Origin: Bidens hawaiensis
Lineage: Eukaryota; Streptophyta; Magnoliopsida; Asterales; Asteraceae
Length of the DNA: 64,000 nucleotides
Assembly (NCBI GenBank): GCA_021521415.1
Contig: JAIQDT010000675.1
Span: forward strand, 186,001-250,000
Direction of reading: 5' to 3'
The stretch's first letter is position 1, and each line of letters begins with the position of its first letter. Positions 21,348 through 32,625 of this stretch are shown piece after piece. The notes below the pieces were generated by a model. That model ran no database searches. It was not told the DNA's origin and saw only the letters and a list, made by a program, of their open reading frames with translations. The translations under genes and the position numbers were made by a program.

Positions 21348-21365
21348 TGGCGCCCACCATGGGGC
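21348..21365 (+). other. Gypsy-B1 primer-binding site
   Basis: TGGCGCCCACCATGGGGC lies three bases after the LTR. It begins with the TGGCGCC common to gypsy primer sites. I do not assign the tRNA. Confidence 0.75.
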
Positions 21366-21427
21366 AATCGGTGCTTCGATTTTTCAAAACCTTTTACGTC
21401 GTCCTCGATTACTTTCATCCTTTCATC

Positions 21428-23274
21428 ATGTCTTCACAGCCAAAAACCAGTTCCATCTTTGCTCTAGTAATCAGCACTGCTCCAAATGTCAACCCCGGTC
21501 CTTCGCCAATTCCGAAGAAAAACACTTTGCCTAAAGAAGATCATCCAACATACTCGGGAAGCTCTACACGGGTAGATCCTGCTATTTCTAAAAATTATAT
21601 TCTTTCTTTGATGAAACAGGTAAAAACTTACATGGAGAAACAAGAAAAGACCAACCTGAAGCTATTCAAAGAGATTGAATGGATTAAGAAAAAGCCATGC
21701 CAGGATACTACTCCGCTCATGCCCAGAACCCTTGATTTTGATTCTCCAGGATTATCTATCCCCTAGAATCACAAATCCTCGGGGATACAACCAGCAAGGG
21801 CTCCGTCTCAACAACAGTCAGGATACTGGAATAATTATCCTCTGGTATCCTGGAACCATTCAGACCTTTGAGGCCGGATCCCATTCACACGCTGCCTCAT
21901 TCAACCATGCCAGCAGGTTCGTTCTCGTCAGGGCCTCCCATACTATCCTCGGAAGTACATATAGGGGATGATATCCCTATGCAAACGCAACGTTATCCTA
22001 AAGCCACTCTTACCGGAGCTACAAGCCGTCGAAGCTGAGGATGTCAGATACCTAGCCATGATCCTAGTAACAATTTACTTAACACAACTTTATATACTAA
22101 CCATGGATCTGTGCAGGATACGGGGATGTCCTCCGAAATAGCAAGAGAATTACAAAATATGAACGATATAATCTCCAATATCCCAGGGATAATACGTCCA
22201 ATAGCAGAAGTCCCCTCAGGGAGCCACAGGTTATCCAGATTCACTTGGCCCATATACGATGTGGAGATCCCTAAAAGATTCTAAATTCCTAGCTTGAAGT
22301 TGTATGATGGCACTACAGATCCTGAAGAACATGTAGCTCAATATAGGGAAAGGATGAAGATCAACCACATCCCCATCAACATCAAAGATGTTTGCTTATG
22401 CAAAGGATTCGGTTCGACACTAACAGGACCAACTGAAGTGGTTATTGAGTATTCCTTCCAATACTATTACCTCATTTACTCATTTTATTAACTTGATTAA
22501 TAATCAGTTTTCTTGTAGTAGATCCTTTGAGAAACTGACAGGTGATTTATACAGAGTAGTTCAAAATAGTGATGAATCCTTGAGGGCTTACATCACTATA
22601 TTTAGCAGGGAAGCTTTAGACATCCCCAACTTCGATGTGGCAGCTGCTGTTGAAGCTCTCAAGATGGGATTAAAGAAGGATTCTCTGTTCTATGACGATC
22701 TTGTCATGACACCATGCAGGAATATCGATGAAGTCAGGAATACTGCCTTGAGATACAAACGGCTGGAGGATGACAAAAAGGCTCATAGGAGTTTGATTAT
22801 ACCAAAATACGAGTCTACCAACATGAAATTAGATTCGCCACAAAAATTCTCCAGATCTAAGCCTTATTCCAAACAAGATAACTCCAGAATAAATGCTGTG
22901 GAAGAAGACTAAATGATGAAGAGTATCCTAAACTTTTTGAATATTGCTTTAACATTGATATAAGTGGTGTGATATGTTCCATGCAGGCTTTAGGTGAAAA
23001 GGCTAGATGGCCCAAGAAATATGAGAGATCAGGATCCGACAAAGATAAGTCCAAATGGTGTGCATACCACGAAGACTTTGGCCATCGCACTGATGAATGT
23101 ATAGCACTTCGAAAGGAAATAGGATACCTACTCAGCAAGGGATACCTAAAAGAGCTGTTTGGAAAGAACAAGAACAAGAGTCAGGATTCTGCCAAAATAC
23201 CTGAAAGGGTGGTTTCTCCACCACCTGGAGCAAAGGTCATTGCCCTTATATCTGGAGGATCATACATCTGTTGA
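21428..23274 (+). pseudogene. Gypsy-B1 gag, broken
   Basis: It starts at the ATG at 21428 (MSSQPKTSSIFALVISTAP). The first part runs to a stop at 21764; later parts are in shifting frames. The capsid core is at 22294-22912 (LKLYDGTTDPEEHVAQY, LCKGFGSTLTG, then after a frameshift NQFSCSRSFEKLTGDL and REALDIPNFDVAAAVEALKMG). The zinc-knuckle part is at 22969-23274 with WCAYHEDFGHRTDEC (CX2HX4HX4C, normal for these families). Several stops and frameshifts are present. The protease that should follow (about 23275-23400) is not recognisable. Confidence 0.82.
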
Positions 23275-23417
23275 ACTAGGGGGTTATCAAGATAGAGAGT
23301 GACCAACAAGATGCCAAAGATTGTTATGCATCATCAATGAAATCGGCCGCAAAACCTACTCTAACATAGCAATTACAGAAACAATCAGGAGAAGTCCTGC
23401 AAGGTAGGGAACAAGAC

Positions 23418-25330
23418 GTGAAGAAAGTACCCTTGGATCCTCAGGATACTGAGATCAAAGTTTTGTTAGGATCAGGTATTCCTAAGGATATCGAGCAAGG
23501 ATTGATATCCTTTTTAAAGAAAAGAGCTTCCACCTTCGCTTGGAAACATGAGGATATGATAGGTATCTCCAAATCTATCATTACTCATAAAGTTGGTATA
23601 GATAACTCTTTCAGACCAGTGTATCAAAAGCGAAGAAAATTTGCTCCTGAAAGAAATATCATCATACAAGAAGAAGTGGAGAAACTAATCAAAACCAAGA
23701 TAATAAGAGAGGTCTGTTATCCTAGATGGTTGGCCAATTTAGTAGTAGTCCAGGAAAAGAATGGAAAATGGAGAGTGTATGTGGACTTCACAGACCTAAA
23801 TAAGGCATGTCCTAAAGATCCCTTTCCACTCCCATATATCGATTCAATGGTAGATGCAACTGCTCGAGATACTAACTTTCATGGACGCATCTTCGGGATT
23901 CCAACAAATACAAATGGAACCATCGGATCAAGAAGATATAGCCTTCATGAATTCGATAGGTATATATTGCTATATTGCAATGCCTTTTGGACTAAAAAAT
24001 GCAAGTGCAACATACCAAAAGTTGGTCAACATGATGTTCAAAGACCAACTGGGGGACACGATGAAAGTCTACATAGATGACATGGTCGTGAAATCGAGAA
24101 AAGCTAAGGATCACCTTAAAGACTTGGCAACAACATTTGATATCCTGAATAAGTACAAAATGAAGTTAAATCCTTCTAAATGCCACTTCGGAGTTAAAGC
24201 AGGAAAATTCCCAGGATACATGGTCACTAAAAGAGGAATAGAAGCAAGCCCTGAGCAGATCAAAGCTATCCTAGATATCAAATCACCAAAAAGCGTCAAG
24301 GATGCCCAAAGGTTAACTAGCAGAATAGCAGCCCTCAACAGATTTATCTCAAGATCTTTAGAGAAATGTAAATATTTCTATGATATCCTGAGGAAGAATC
24401 AGAAATTCGAATTGGGAGATAAGCAAGAAAGGGTGCTAATATCTTTGAAAGAATACTTATCCTCAGCTCCACTCTTGATGAAACCAGTTAATGGTGAACC
24501 ACTATCCTTATACTTAGCAGTTTCAGGGAGTGTAATAAGCGTTGTCCTAGTCAAAGATCACGAAGGTCAACAACATCCGGTATACTATGTAAGTAAAAGC
24601 CTATTAGATGCCGAATCTAGGTACTCTTATCTTGAAAAAACAAGATTCGGTATCCCGGCAAAGATCTTTTGTAATAATGGTTCACAGTTCATTAGTAGTA
24701 GGACAACCAACTTTTGTAAAAGTTGGGGAATTAAAATGATAACTTCAACATTGGTACATCCTCAAGCCAATGGTCAAGCAGAGTCAAGCAATAAGATCGT
24801 CATCAACAATATAAAGAAAAAGTTGGGATCCATGAAAGGAAAATGGGCTGAAGAATTACCAGTCGTACTTTGGGCTGATATGACTACTTCAAAAAATGCA
24901 ACGGGTTAAAAACCTTTCTCTTTGGTGTTTGGAGCTGAAGCTGTTATCCCTACAGAGATGGTGATCCCCACAGCAAGAACCAGCATGCAGGATACTGAGT
25001 CCAACAGTCAAAACCTTATTGAAGACCTAGACACTGTCGATGAGCTCAGAGATCTTGCTAATATTAGAATGGCATCATATCAACAAAGAATAGCCAAGTC
25101 CTACAACAAGAATATCAGGCGTCAAAGATTCCAACTAGGAGATATGGTATTAAGAAAAGCATTTCAGTATACCACCAACCCGGCAGATGGAAAACTAGCT
25201 CCAAAATGGGGAAGATCCTTATTTGATTGATTCAGAAGCAGGCAAAGGAGATTACAAATTGATTACTATGGAAGATGATCCCATACCAAGAGCTTGGAAT
25301 GCTATACATCTAGATGTATAGCATTCCAAG
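23418..25330 (+). pseudogene. Gypsy-B1 pol: reverse transcriptase, partial RNase H and partial integrase
   Basis: RT begins at 23418; VYVDFTDLNKACPKDPFPLP lies at about 23775. A frameshift near 23860 moves to the frame 23854-24909, which has MPFGLKNASATYQ and the active site YIDDMVVKS. RNase H follows with LYLAVSGSVISVVLV and YYVSKSLLDAESRYSYLEK. At about 24645 it jumps without losing frame to integrase RFGIPAKIFCNNGSQF, then HPQANGQAESSN. The rest of RNase H, any second RNase H, the integrase zinc finger and the first catalytic Asp are missing, and the second Asp is Asn (NNG in place of DNG). TAA at 24907 interrupts before PFSLVFGAEAVIPTEM. The C-terminus breaks up after 25230. Confidence 0.88.
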
Positions 25331-25375
25331 CTCTTGGTATGGATGTATAGCATTCCAAGCTCTTGGTATGGGATC
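25277..25375. repeat. 34-bp inverted repeat with an extra copy at the integrase end
   Basis: The stretch 25277-25310 has a perfect reverse complement at 25342-25375. A 30-bp partial copy of that arm lies between them at 25313-25342. It duplicates integrase C-terminal codons (DDPIPRAWNAIH) in inverted orientation. Confidence 0.9.
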
Positions 25376-26647
25376 AGCTTAGCTAGTATCTTCAACTGGT
25401 ATGTTCACATCTCCAACACTTTTAGATGAAGGTATGTCTCCTGATCTGTCTTAAAATTTTTATATTTGATCTTTATATTATTTCTTTATCAAGTTACTAA
25501 CTTAAACGTCGGAGGGGTATTAGCCAAGCTAACACCCACCCCTCATCAAAAGTTCAATGTCTTTCAAATATTCCAACGATTCGGGATCCCGTTAAAAGTA
25601 AGAGGCTGATCACCTCACACACGAATAAGATATCCTACATATCTTCTAAGGTTTAAAGGTCTTCACCTTTCTTACGAATTGGGTAGCACCCCACCTCGAG
25701 CGCATGATATTCGACTATAGTTCGAGATGGTCAGACCAGACCATGAATAGTGGCTGATAATATTTTTTTTGTTGGCTATAGTTTGGATCCTCAAGACAAG
25801 TGGCAGACATTTCACACACACGTTCCTAAGGTTTATAACATTTTCATGTTATCTAAGGTTTCGGCATTTTCATGCCGCTCATGATTAGGTCTTTCCCCAG
25901 TTTTATCTGAGGTTTAGACATTTTCATGTCTCTCAAGTAAAGGTGTTTTCGCCAGTACCATGGTTTTACCCTGAACAGGCTTTATCAACAAATTTATTTA
26001 ACTTAGTTTTGCTAAAGCAGAGATCGGCCAAGTCGCCAAGTGGAAAAACGCTATCTATTCACTTTTAACTCGACTAGTATATATCCTAAAAGCAAGACTC
26101 AGAAAATACTCAGCATTTGGGGACATCATATGTAAGTTTGTTTGATCTATGAGTGTCTACTACAAAGGTACACTTTTACCCCTAGCTTTATTATATACTT
26201 CACTATTAAGTTGTAACCTTTCGGCTTAATTGTGATAACTCTCACCTGAATGACTTTTAAAAATATTTTCTTGATATATTATGCTTATGATATTTTATTT
26301 TAAAAACATGCCAAGATATCTTATCTCAAACATCATGATGCAAAACATAAGATAAGCCAAAAGATTATATTACTAACGACCAAATGCAGGGAAATAAAAA
26401 CAGTGCCCGAACTTCATCCTTAAAAAGAGAAGACCCATCCACCCAGGCTCCGTTTAAAGGTCAGGTTAAAGGATAACGTAGGCTTCGTCCTGGAACCCAG
26501 GATCCCTCCACCTATGTTCCTCAAAATGTTGATTATCCTAAGAGGGATTTAAGATCCATAAACCTATTGTTTAAAGACATGAAAAGTAAATTTTTCAACA
26601 AACCAACTACCACAAACCATAATCAAAAAACCACCACAAAACAAAGC
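25376..26647 (+). other. Gypsy-B1 noncoding region between pol and antisense gene
   Basis: No gene is seen. From 25830 to 25950 there are short repeats built on AGGTTTNNACATTTTCATG. The area probably corresponds to the 3' noncoding repeats at 40188-41059 in the Tat element. Confidence 0.55.
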
Positions 26648-28288
26648 TCAGGAATTTTCATTCTTACCCTCATTGCTCTGTAAACCTTCACCACCCGTCT
26701 GCTCCACCTCTACCTCCTTGATCTTTGTAGCATCCTCAGCTCCCTTTTCTGCCATGCTTGACCCCGGCTCATCCAAACTCTTTCCACTCAGGTCGGACAT
26801 GATCTTCTCCAATGATGCCACATCCCAAAAAGGTGTCTCCAATCCTACATCCCTCGCCTCCTTGGCCATCCTATGCCTAGATTGGAAGATGGAGATCGCA
26901 GCTGATCTCTTAGCCCCCTCTATGACCTCCTGAAGTTTCACTGCGTGGTCCGCCTCCATGTGTACCAACACCTTCCTGGCCAGTGAGAGCTCGCTCTTCG
27001 TATCCTCAAGCTCCTTAGTCTTCTTCTCTAGGAGGGTGGTTTTGGAGGTACCAATCTTTAGCAGATCGGCAATTCGGGCATTTGACTCAATCAGTTCCTG
27101 ATTCATGCTAGCAAATCTGGAGGTGAAATACTCAAGGCCCAATCAGGACAAACAGTTTTCATGATAAGTAATTCTCAAGATAACTTATTATCAAGACACA
27201 ATAGTCAAAGATAGATACCTACTGCATCTTTTTCATCGCGTCTTGGAAATCAACATCGTGGACAGAAGTGGAGTCGGAGTGCTCTTGATTTTTCCTTTTC
27301 CTGGAACTCTTGGGGGGTCCACTTTCCGGTTTGGGGAACGATCTCGAGGCGACTTCCTTCTTGACAGTACTATGAGTGGAGACCATGCTATTAATATCTT
27401 CAAGACCAAAAACAGCTACGGATTTACCTACATTCATATAAATAAGTCAGTGTCTTCGAACCTTTATTTCTTATGACTAACATATAATCACTTCTTACCA
27501 GACATTTCGCAAGGAGAATCCTCCATTTGGGATAGATCACCGTGATGGCTAGACTTGAGTTGGAAGGTTCTCTCATCTTCGTCGATATTATAGAAGGCTT
27601 TCACCCTACCTATAGTCTGACCAGGCGGAGGGGCGATCTAAAAAAACTTCTAAGCTGCAACAAAAACAAAAGGAGAACAGATTAGGACCAAACATTTCAG
27701 TATATCATGTCAACATAACGTATCCTACATTTTGTAACCCAACGATATGGAAGATTTGTGGGGTTTCGAAAGGAATCCCTTTTTACGAAGAAGAATTGCT
27801 TCTTCCAATGATCGTTGTTCTGGGTGGTTCTCAGGATAAGAGGGGTTCGGTCAGATTTTGTTTTGAAAAGGTATCGACAGCAACTGTGGCTGCGAAGATC
27901 GTACACATAAGCTAGTTCAGAAAGAGAAAAATCGATAGCATGCTCAGAGATTAAGCGTTCAAGGACAAACAAAGTTCTCCAAACCATTGGCATAGTTTGG
28001 ATGAAGCTCAAGCCAGTTTCTATAAAAATAACTTGTGGTGAAGGCGGGAAAAGGATAGCTGAAACCAATTTTGAATGGAAGATGCGGAAAACAGATCCAG
28101 GTTTTCAAAATCATGTCGGATCTGATCATATGATTGAAGGATTTGATGATGGTTTCGGGGGGAAAACAGTCCTTGGCTTTCAAGGCTTCTATATCCGTGT
28201 CATTGGAAGTGCATATCTCATTGACAGGATCTTTAAGAAGATTTTGAAAAACAAAATCAATGCCGGAAGTTTTGAGCTTTTTGCTCAT
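26648..28288 (-). pseudogene. Gypsy-B1 antisense gene remnant (gypsy-type 'transposase' family)
   Basis: Minus-strand pieces in order: about 28288-27733 (MSKKLKTSGIDF, FSYPFPAFTTSYF, then after a frameshift near 28020 ETGLSFIQTMPMVWRTLFVL), about 27654-27499 (ERTFQLKSSHHGDLSQ), about 27427-27219 (SVAVFGLEDINSMV, a basic SSRKRKNQEHSD patch), and 27142-26648, a charged coiled coil (TLLEKKTKELEDTKSELSLA). Boundaries with TTGCAG, G/GTAAGAAG and AATGTAG fit splice sites. The layout (N-terminal globular region, basic middle, C-terminal coiled coil, short introns, opposite strand, next to the 3' LTR) is that of the intact gene at 41060-44195. The N-terminal block resembles the 'putative gypsy type transposon' family. 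The frameshift makes it probably dead. Confidence 0.72.
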
Positions 28289-28515
28289 GATTTTCGAAGT
28301 ATAGATGAAGAACAGAGAAAGAGAAAGTAATTACCTTGGTGAGATCAGATCAATATTAAAATAACTCCCAAGAATATAGGGATAATAAAGCGACTTGCAA
28401 TTATGACGGATTCACGGATGATCAACACGTGTCCTCTATCCTCTTCATCTTTGAATTCAAATTTCAAAAATTGACAGCTGTAAACCATTTTTACAACCGT
28501 CAATTTAGGGACAAT

Positions 28516-30258
28516 TGTTATACGCGGAATTTTTGGTATCCTAAATTGCGATATCTTCAGGATAACTTCAGGATGCAGTGTCCTCCAAAACGACAGGTAT
28601 CCTTAATATATTATTGTACTAACAATTCAATCTCCATTTTTTAATGTTAACAGGTGACGTAGGCTATCACGGTCTACTCAAAAACAATTAATTAAGGACT
28701 TAAATACCTATAACTAGTACGGGTAAGTAAGTCGTCTCCACAAGGACTCAAGGAAAGTGCTAATTTAATATGACTAAATTAATTAATTAACTAAAGCGGA
28801 CAGACGACGTCAAGCAATTTGTTTTTAGAAAAATATTAATTAAAACTAATTATAACTTAAAAGCTTTGTAAACAATATTAATAAAAGCATTCATTCTAGG
28901 TTCGGGTAATATGTTCTTCAACTTAATTCCAGATTTACTTGTCTTGATTGCGCAGTAATTACTAAACCTAGTAGTTTGATTGTGATAACAAACGATACCC
29001 TAACCGAATTGTTGACACAATTGAACTGGATCTACACAATTACCAATTTATGTTTTATGATAACTAATTAAGTAACATTAACCGATGATTATTAGTTCAA
29101 TGACACAAGAGCCTAACCCTAAATGTCGGTGAACAAACCAAACAAGTGATTTACTAATCAATAATCGCAAACACAAATTGTTTAAACAACCAAGCAATCA
29201 ATTAAACAAGAATAAAGCAATAAACTAACTCAAGTTCATAAACATTAAGCACATAAATCTGGTCTTAAGTTAATTTACACAAAACCCTAGCCTAGAATGA
29301 ACAAAGGATTTAGCCAAGCATTGACATATCAATTAAACAACTTATTTTTGATGAACATGCAAACCCGAGATTAACCGGAAGCTTCAGGATGGCTGGAAGT
29401 CGTCTTAGCACAGCTCTTCTGCCTCTGGAAGTCGTAATTAGCCGATTGGGGAGGTTAAGGGGTTTATATAAGGCAAACCTAAAATTTTGACCGACTTAAG
29501 CATCTTCACGTATCGTGAAGAATAAAATAGTCGCGGTCATCTTCTTGCAACTTTGCGTATCGCGAAGATGTAAAACTTCAGATTTTTCTTCTTTCTTTTC
29601 TTGAATGCCTCGTGTTACGTGTACATCCAATCTCTCACTTCTTGATCTTCATTCCAAGCCCATAAATATCCTCGTTAAGCTCCATAGCTTCCAATATCCT
29701 GAAAACACGTAAACAATGCTTGAAATACCAATGTTCATTCGATTTTTAAATAAAATTAACTATTTAATATATAATAATAACTAACTTTTACCCAATCATC
29801 AACAGGTCAAGTAACGTTCTACACGTCTTCCCGAAGACTCGGTCCACTCTCAACCACTTAAGCAACGTGCGTCATGGAGAGCAACAGCTATATTTGATTT
29901 AGCTTAGATTTTCCAGATTTTTAAGAATTTTTGTTAGCTTATTTTTTTGTATATATAGAACCGATATCTCGATTAAACACACACAACACATACGCTCGAT
30001 ACTTAGAAAATATTCGTGCAATCATTGTAACACGCAGTCCAGGTCGATAGCTCCAACAATTGTATTTCTTTCGTTATTTGAATAAATTGGTGGTAATAGT
30101 TTTCACCACCGGGGGTTTTTTTTCTTGTTGTACTCAGGATAACAGGTTTTTTCCTCGCAACAAATCTTTGTTTCATTGCATTTACATTCGTTTTTGTCAA
30201 GCACCTAACCTCACTTACAAATTTGGTTAAAAAATTACTCTATTTGATACCCTAAATA
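28516..30258 (+). repeat. 3' LTR of Gypsy-B1, split by an Athila solo LTR
   Basis: The parts are 28516-28654 and 29807-30258. It starts TGTTATACGCGG like the 5' LTR. The end ACCCTAAATA corresponds to ACCAAAAACA at 21335-21344 after a 4-bp deletion. It is followed by the duplication GTTGT. Confidence 0.83.
28655..29801 (-). repeat. Athila solo LTR (1147 bp)
   Basis: It matches 5493-6693 along its length, in the same orientation, and is bracketed by ACAGG at 28650-28654 and 29802-29806. No internal sequence is present, so it is a solo LTR left by LTR-LTR recombination. It is the youngest event in this stack. Confidence 0.92.
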
Positions 30259-30263
30259 GTTGT

Positions 30264-30405
30264 TACCAACTGGAAAGGACCGTGCTTGTATTGTGTTATT
30301 ATCCGAGTACGTTGGTTGTCCTCAACTAGAAAGGACCTTGCGTGCGTTGTGCGATTATCCGAGTACATTGGTTGTTACCAACTGTAAAGGACTTTGCTTG
30401 CGTTG
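30264..30405. repeat. Tandem repeat of about 65 bp in the solo LTR
   Basis: Units share ACCAACTGGAAAGGACCTTG, a variable GCGTTGTG and ATTATCCGAGTACGTTGGTTG. A unit edge is also at 20700-20766, on the other side of Gypsy-B1, and a reversed unit is near 59583-59650. Confidence 0.8.
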
Positions 30406-30748
30406 TTACACATGTTCATAGAATTGTATGGTTTTTACGTATGTATATCAAAACAGTGTGATTCTCACCAAATACTTGTGGTTGACTGTTTATTTTATAT
30501 ACATGCTACAGGTACAATTATTAGAGGTTGAAGTACAATGAAGACACTAGATTTAGGTTATTTAAATCAATGGACAAGTTGTTTAGTTGTATTTATTTTT
30601 CTTGTATTTCTTGTTACAAACTTGTGTACTTGACGTATAAATTAATTAATGATAATATTGCCACTTAATAGTGTCACATGTGTTTTGAACAATCTGTACG
30701 CCACACTCGGGCGTTTCCTCGTAAGCAGGGGTTTTACAATAATAAAGC

Positions 30749-30875
30749 TAGATAACCTGATATTCATATCAAATATCTATGATTGAAACACTAAATAAAG
30801 GTTAAGTGACCTAAATAGAACATATTTTACACAAGTGACCTGATTGGAATAAAGCTGAAACTTGGTTAATATTTT
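30749..30875. repeat. Right arm of the 130-bp inverted repeat
   Basis: It is the reverse complement of 18095-18225. From 30876 to 31084 nothing further is seen. Confidence 0.68.
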
Positions 30876-31084
30876 ATGGAATAATCCCTTGTGTATATGA
30901 AATCTAATTTGCTGATTTATTTACATTCCAACCGTTTATTTCTATGTTTTTTATCAAAGAATTTTAATTAATCCTTGTGATTTGTGGAATTTAAACTCAA
31001 AATCTCCCTATTTCAAACCAAGGTTTATTTCTATGTTTTAATAAAGTTAAAAATTTACTATGTTTTAATTTAGTATATATATTA

Positions 31085-32037
31085 CTAGATTTTATCCCCC
31101 GTATTACGGGGGTTATTTTACATTATTCGTTTTTAATAATTAATATATATTTGGATTTTAATTTTATTTATTGTAAGAAAGTTAATAATTAACATACTTG
31201 AGGTTTGATGATAAAATGGTTTCACAAATAAATGATATGTTATAATACGGTTTAAAAGCTACCTGGATTTGATGATACCCATTATCCGTTTATTTTCTTT
31301 ATTATAAAATTATTTCTTAATTATTAATAATATATTTTTCTAAATAAAATAGGATATTAATTTTAATATATCCCTATTTTATAGAATTTTCATATCAAAT
31401 ATTTGATGAGATTAATTTTTAATATAATGAGATGTTATAACCCGTTTAAGAGTTATCTGAGTTTGGCGAGATCTTTACCTGTGAATTCGGGTCAAATGCG
31501 TGATAAGCCTTCATTTACAAATAAAGCAATTTGATGGCTTGAGAGAATGGTTATTTTACATTTTTCGTTTTTTAATATTTATTTTTTGGATTTTAATTTT
31601 CTTAATTATAAGAAAGTTAATAATATACTTAGGGTTTGATGATGAAAGAGTTTTATAAATAAATGATATGTTATAACCCGTTTAAAAGTTATATGGACTT
31701 GGTGACCCATGACCTGCTTATGTTTTTTACTATAAAATTGTTTATTAATTATAAATCATATCTTTTTATTTTTAAATTAGATATTAAATTTTAGTATATT
31801 CTTATTTATAGGATTTTCATATCAAATAATTGGTAAGATTAATTTTTAATTTAATGAGATGTTATAACCCGTTTAAGAGCTATCTGGTTTTGGTAAGACC
31901 CATACCCATAAATTTGGGTTAAATCAATGAGATGCCTCCATTTAAAAATCAAGCAATCTGGTGGCTTCCATAAAAGAGGGGAGCGACCACATCGCGACAC
32001 GTAGGATTTTAGTGGTTTCGTTTATATATATTAAAGA
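31085..32037 (-). mobile_element. Non-autonomous Helitron (953 bp), minus strand
   Basis: On the minus strand it starts TCTTTAATATATATAAACG and ends CTAG (31085-31088), with a GC-rich hairpin (31096-31112, CCCCCGTA-T-TACGGGGG on the plus strand) seven bases before the end. It is inserted between A and T. These are the hallmarks of Helitrons. It codes for nothing. The inside is a tandem duplication of about 438 bp (from 31113 and from 31551). Confidence 0.75.
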
Positions 32038-32625
32038 TTATTTTATAAATAGGTTAGCTCTTCATTCAATTTCTAAAACGGGATGCCCATACCCTTATGA
32101 GAAATATTTGATATGAATTAATTATTAAATAAAAAGAGAATGGATGCGTAGGGACACACCTCGTGGATGAGAGTGACAGACACCCTTCGTTCACGTGGGT
32201 GATATAGACAACACCATGATAAGCACGTCTCGGTGGCACCGCAACCCCACAACTGAAATATTGTTCATGTGAAAGGTTGTTTTCTTTCTAAGATGTGACA
32301 TCCAATCAGAGTCGATGAATTTAATGATATTGATTAAGAATGCCAAACAAAATTAAGGTAGATTTATTTTTTATTTTTTAATTTTATGATGAAAACAAAA
32401 ATACTTTTATTTTTTGTTTACAAACAAATAAAGCCCAGCTATCCGGGTTAATGACAAAATGTGATTTTATATGTTTGCGATCGCAAATAGCACTGGGTAG
32501 CTCAAATTAAGTTAGCGGCCAAAATGAATAACTTGGTGCCTAAGTTAACTTTTTATTTTTTTTAAGAGTTAAGTTTTATTTTAGTACATGTGGTTTTTAA
32601 GAGTTGTCAGATATCTCTAAGTCAA
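32038..32625. other. Unassigned AT-rich DNA
   Basis: I see no gene, repeat pair or element end here. Confidence 0.5.

Larger units (their letters stand above)
20767..30258 (+). mobile_element. Gypsy-B1: degraded Ty3/gypsy element with an antisense gene remnant
   Basis: Order: 5' LTR, primer site, broken gag, pol with deletions, noncoding region, minus-strand spliced-gene remnant, 3' LTR. It is inserted in the chromovirus solo LTR. Its 3' LTR was later hit by an Athila LTR. Without that insertion the element is about 8.3 kb. The antisense gene in the 3' part and the gag style place it near the Tat lineage. The RNase H/integrase boundary region that would show an extra RNase H is deleted. Confidence 0.88.
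18677..30738 (+). repeat. Chromovirus-type solo LTR, split by Gypsy-B1
   Basis: The parts 18677-20766 and 30264-30738 total about 2565 bp. It starts TGTAACATTCG and ends GCAGGGGTTTTACA. It is related to the minus-strand LTR at 59584-61404, which follows chromovirus integrase codons, so the lineage is inferred from that copy. It contains a TA microsatellite (about 18740-18770), a tRNA-like segment (19815-19875) and tandem repeats at its 3' part. The ORFs at 18879, 19222, 20463 and 20560 are chance. No internal region is left, so it is a solo LTR. Confidence 0.82.
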
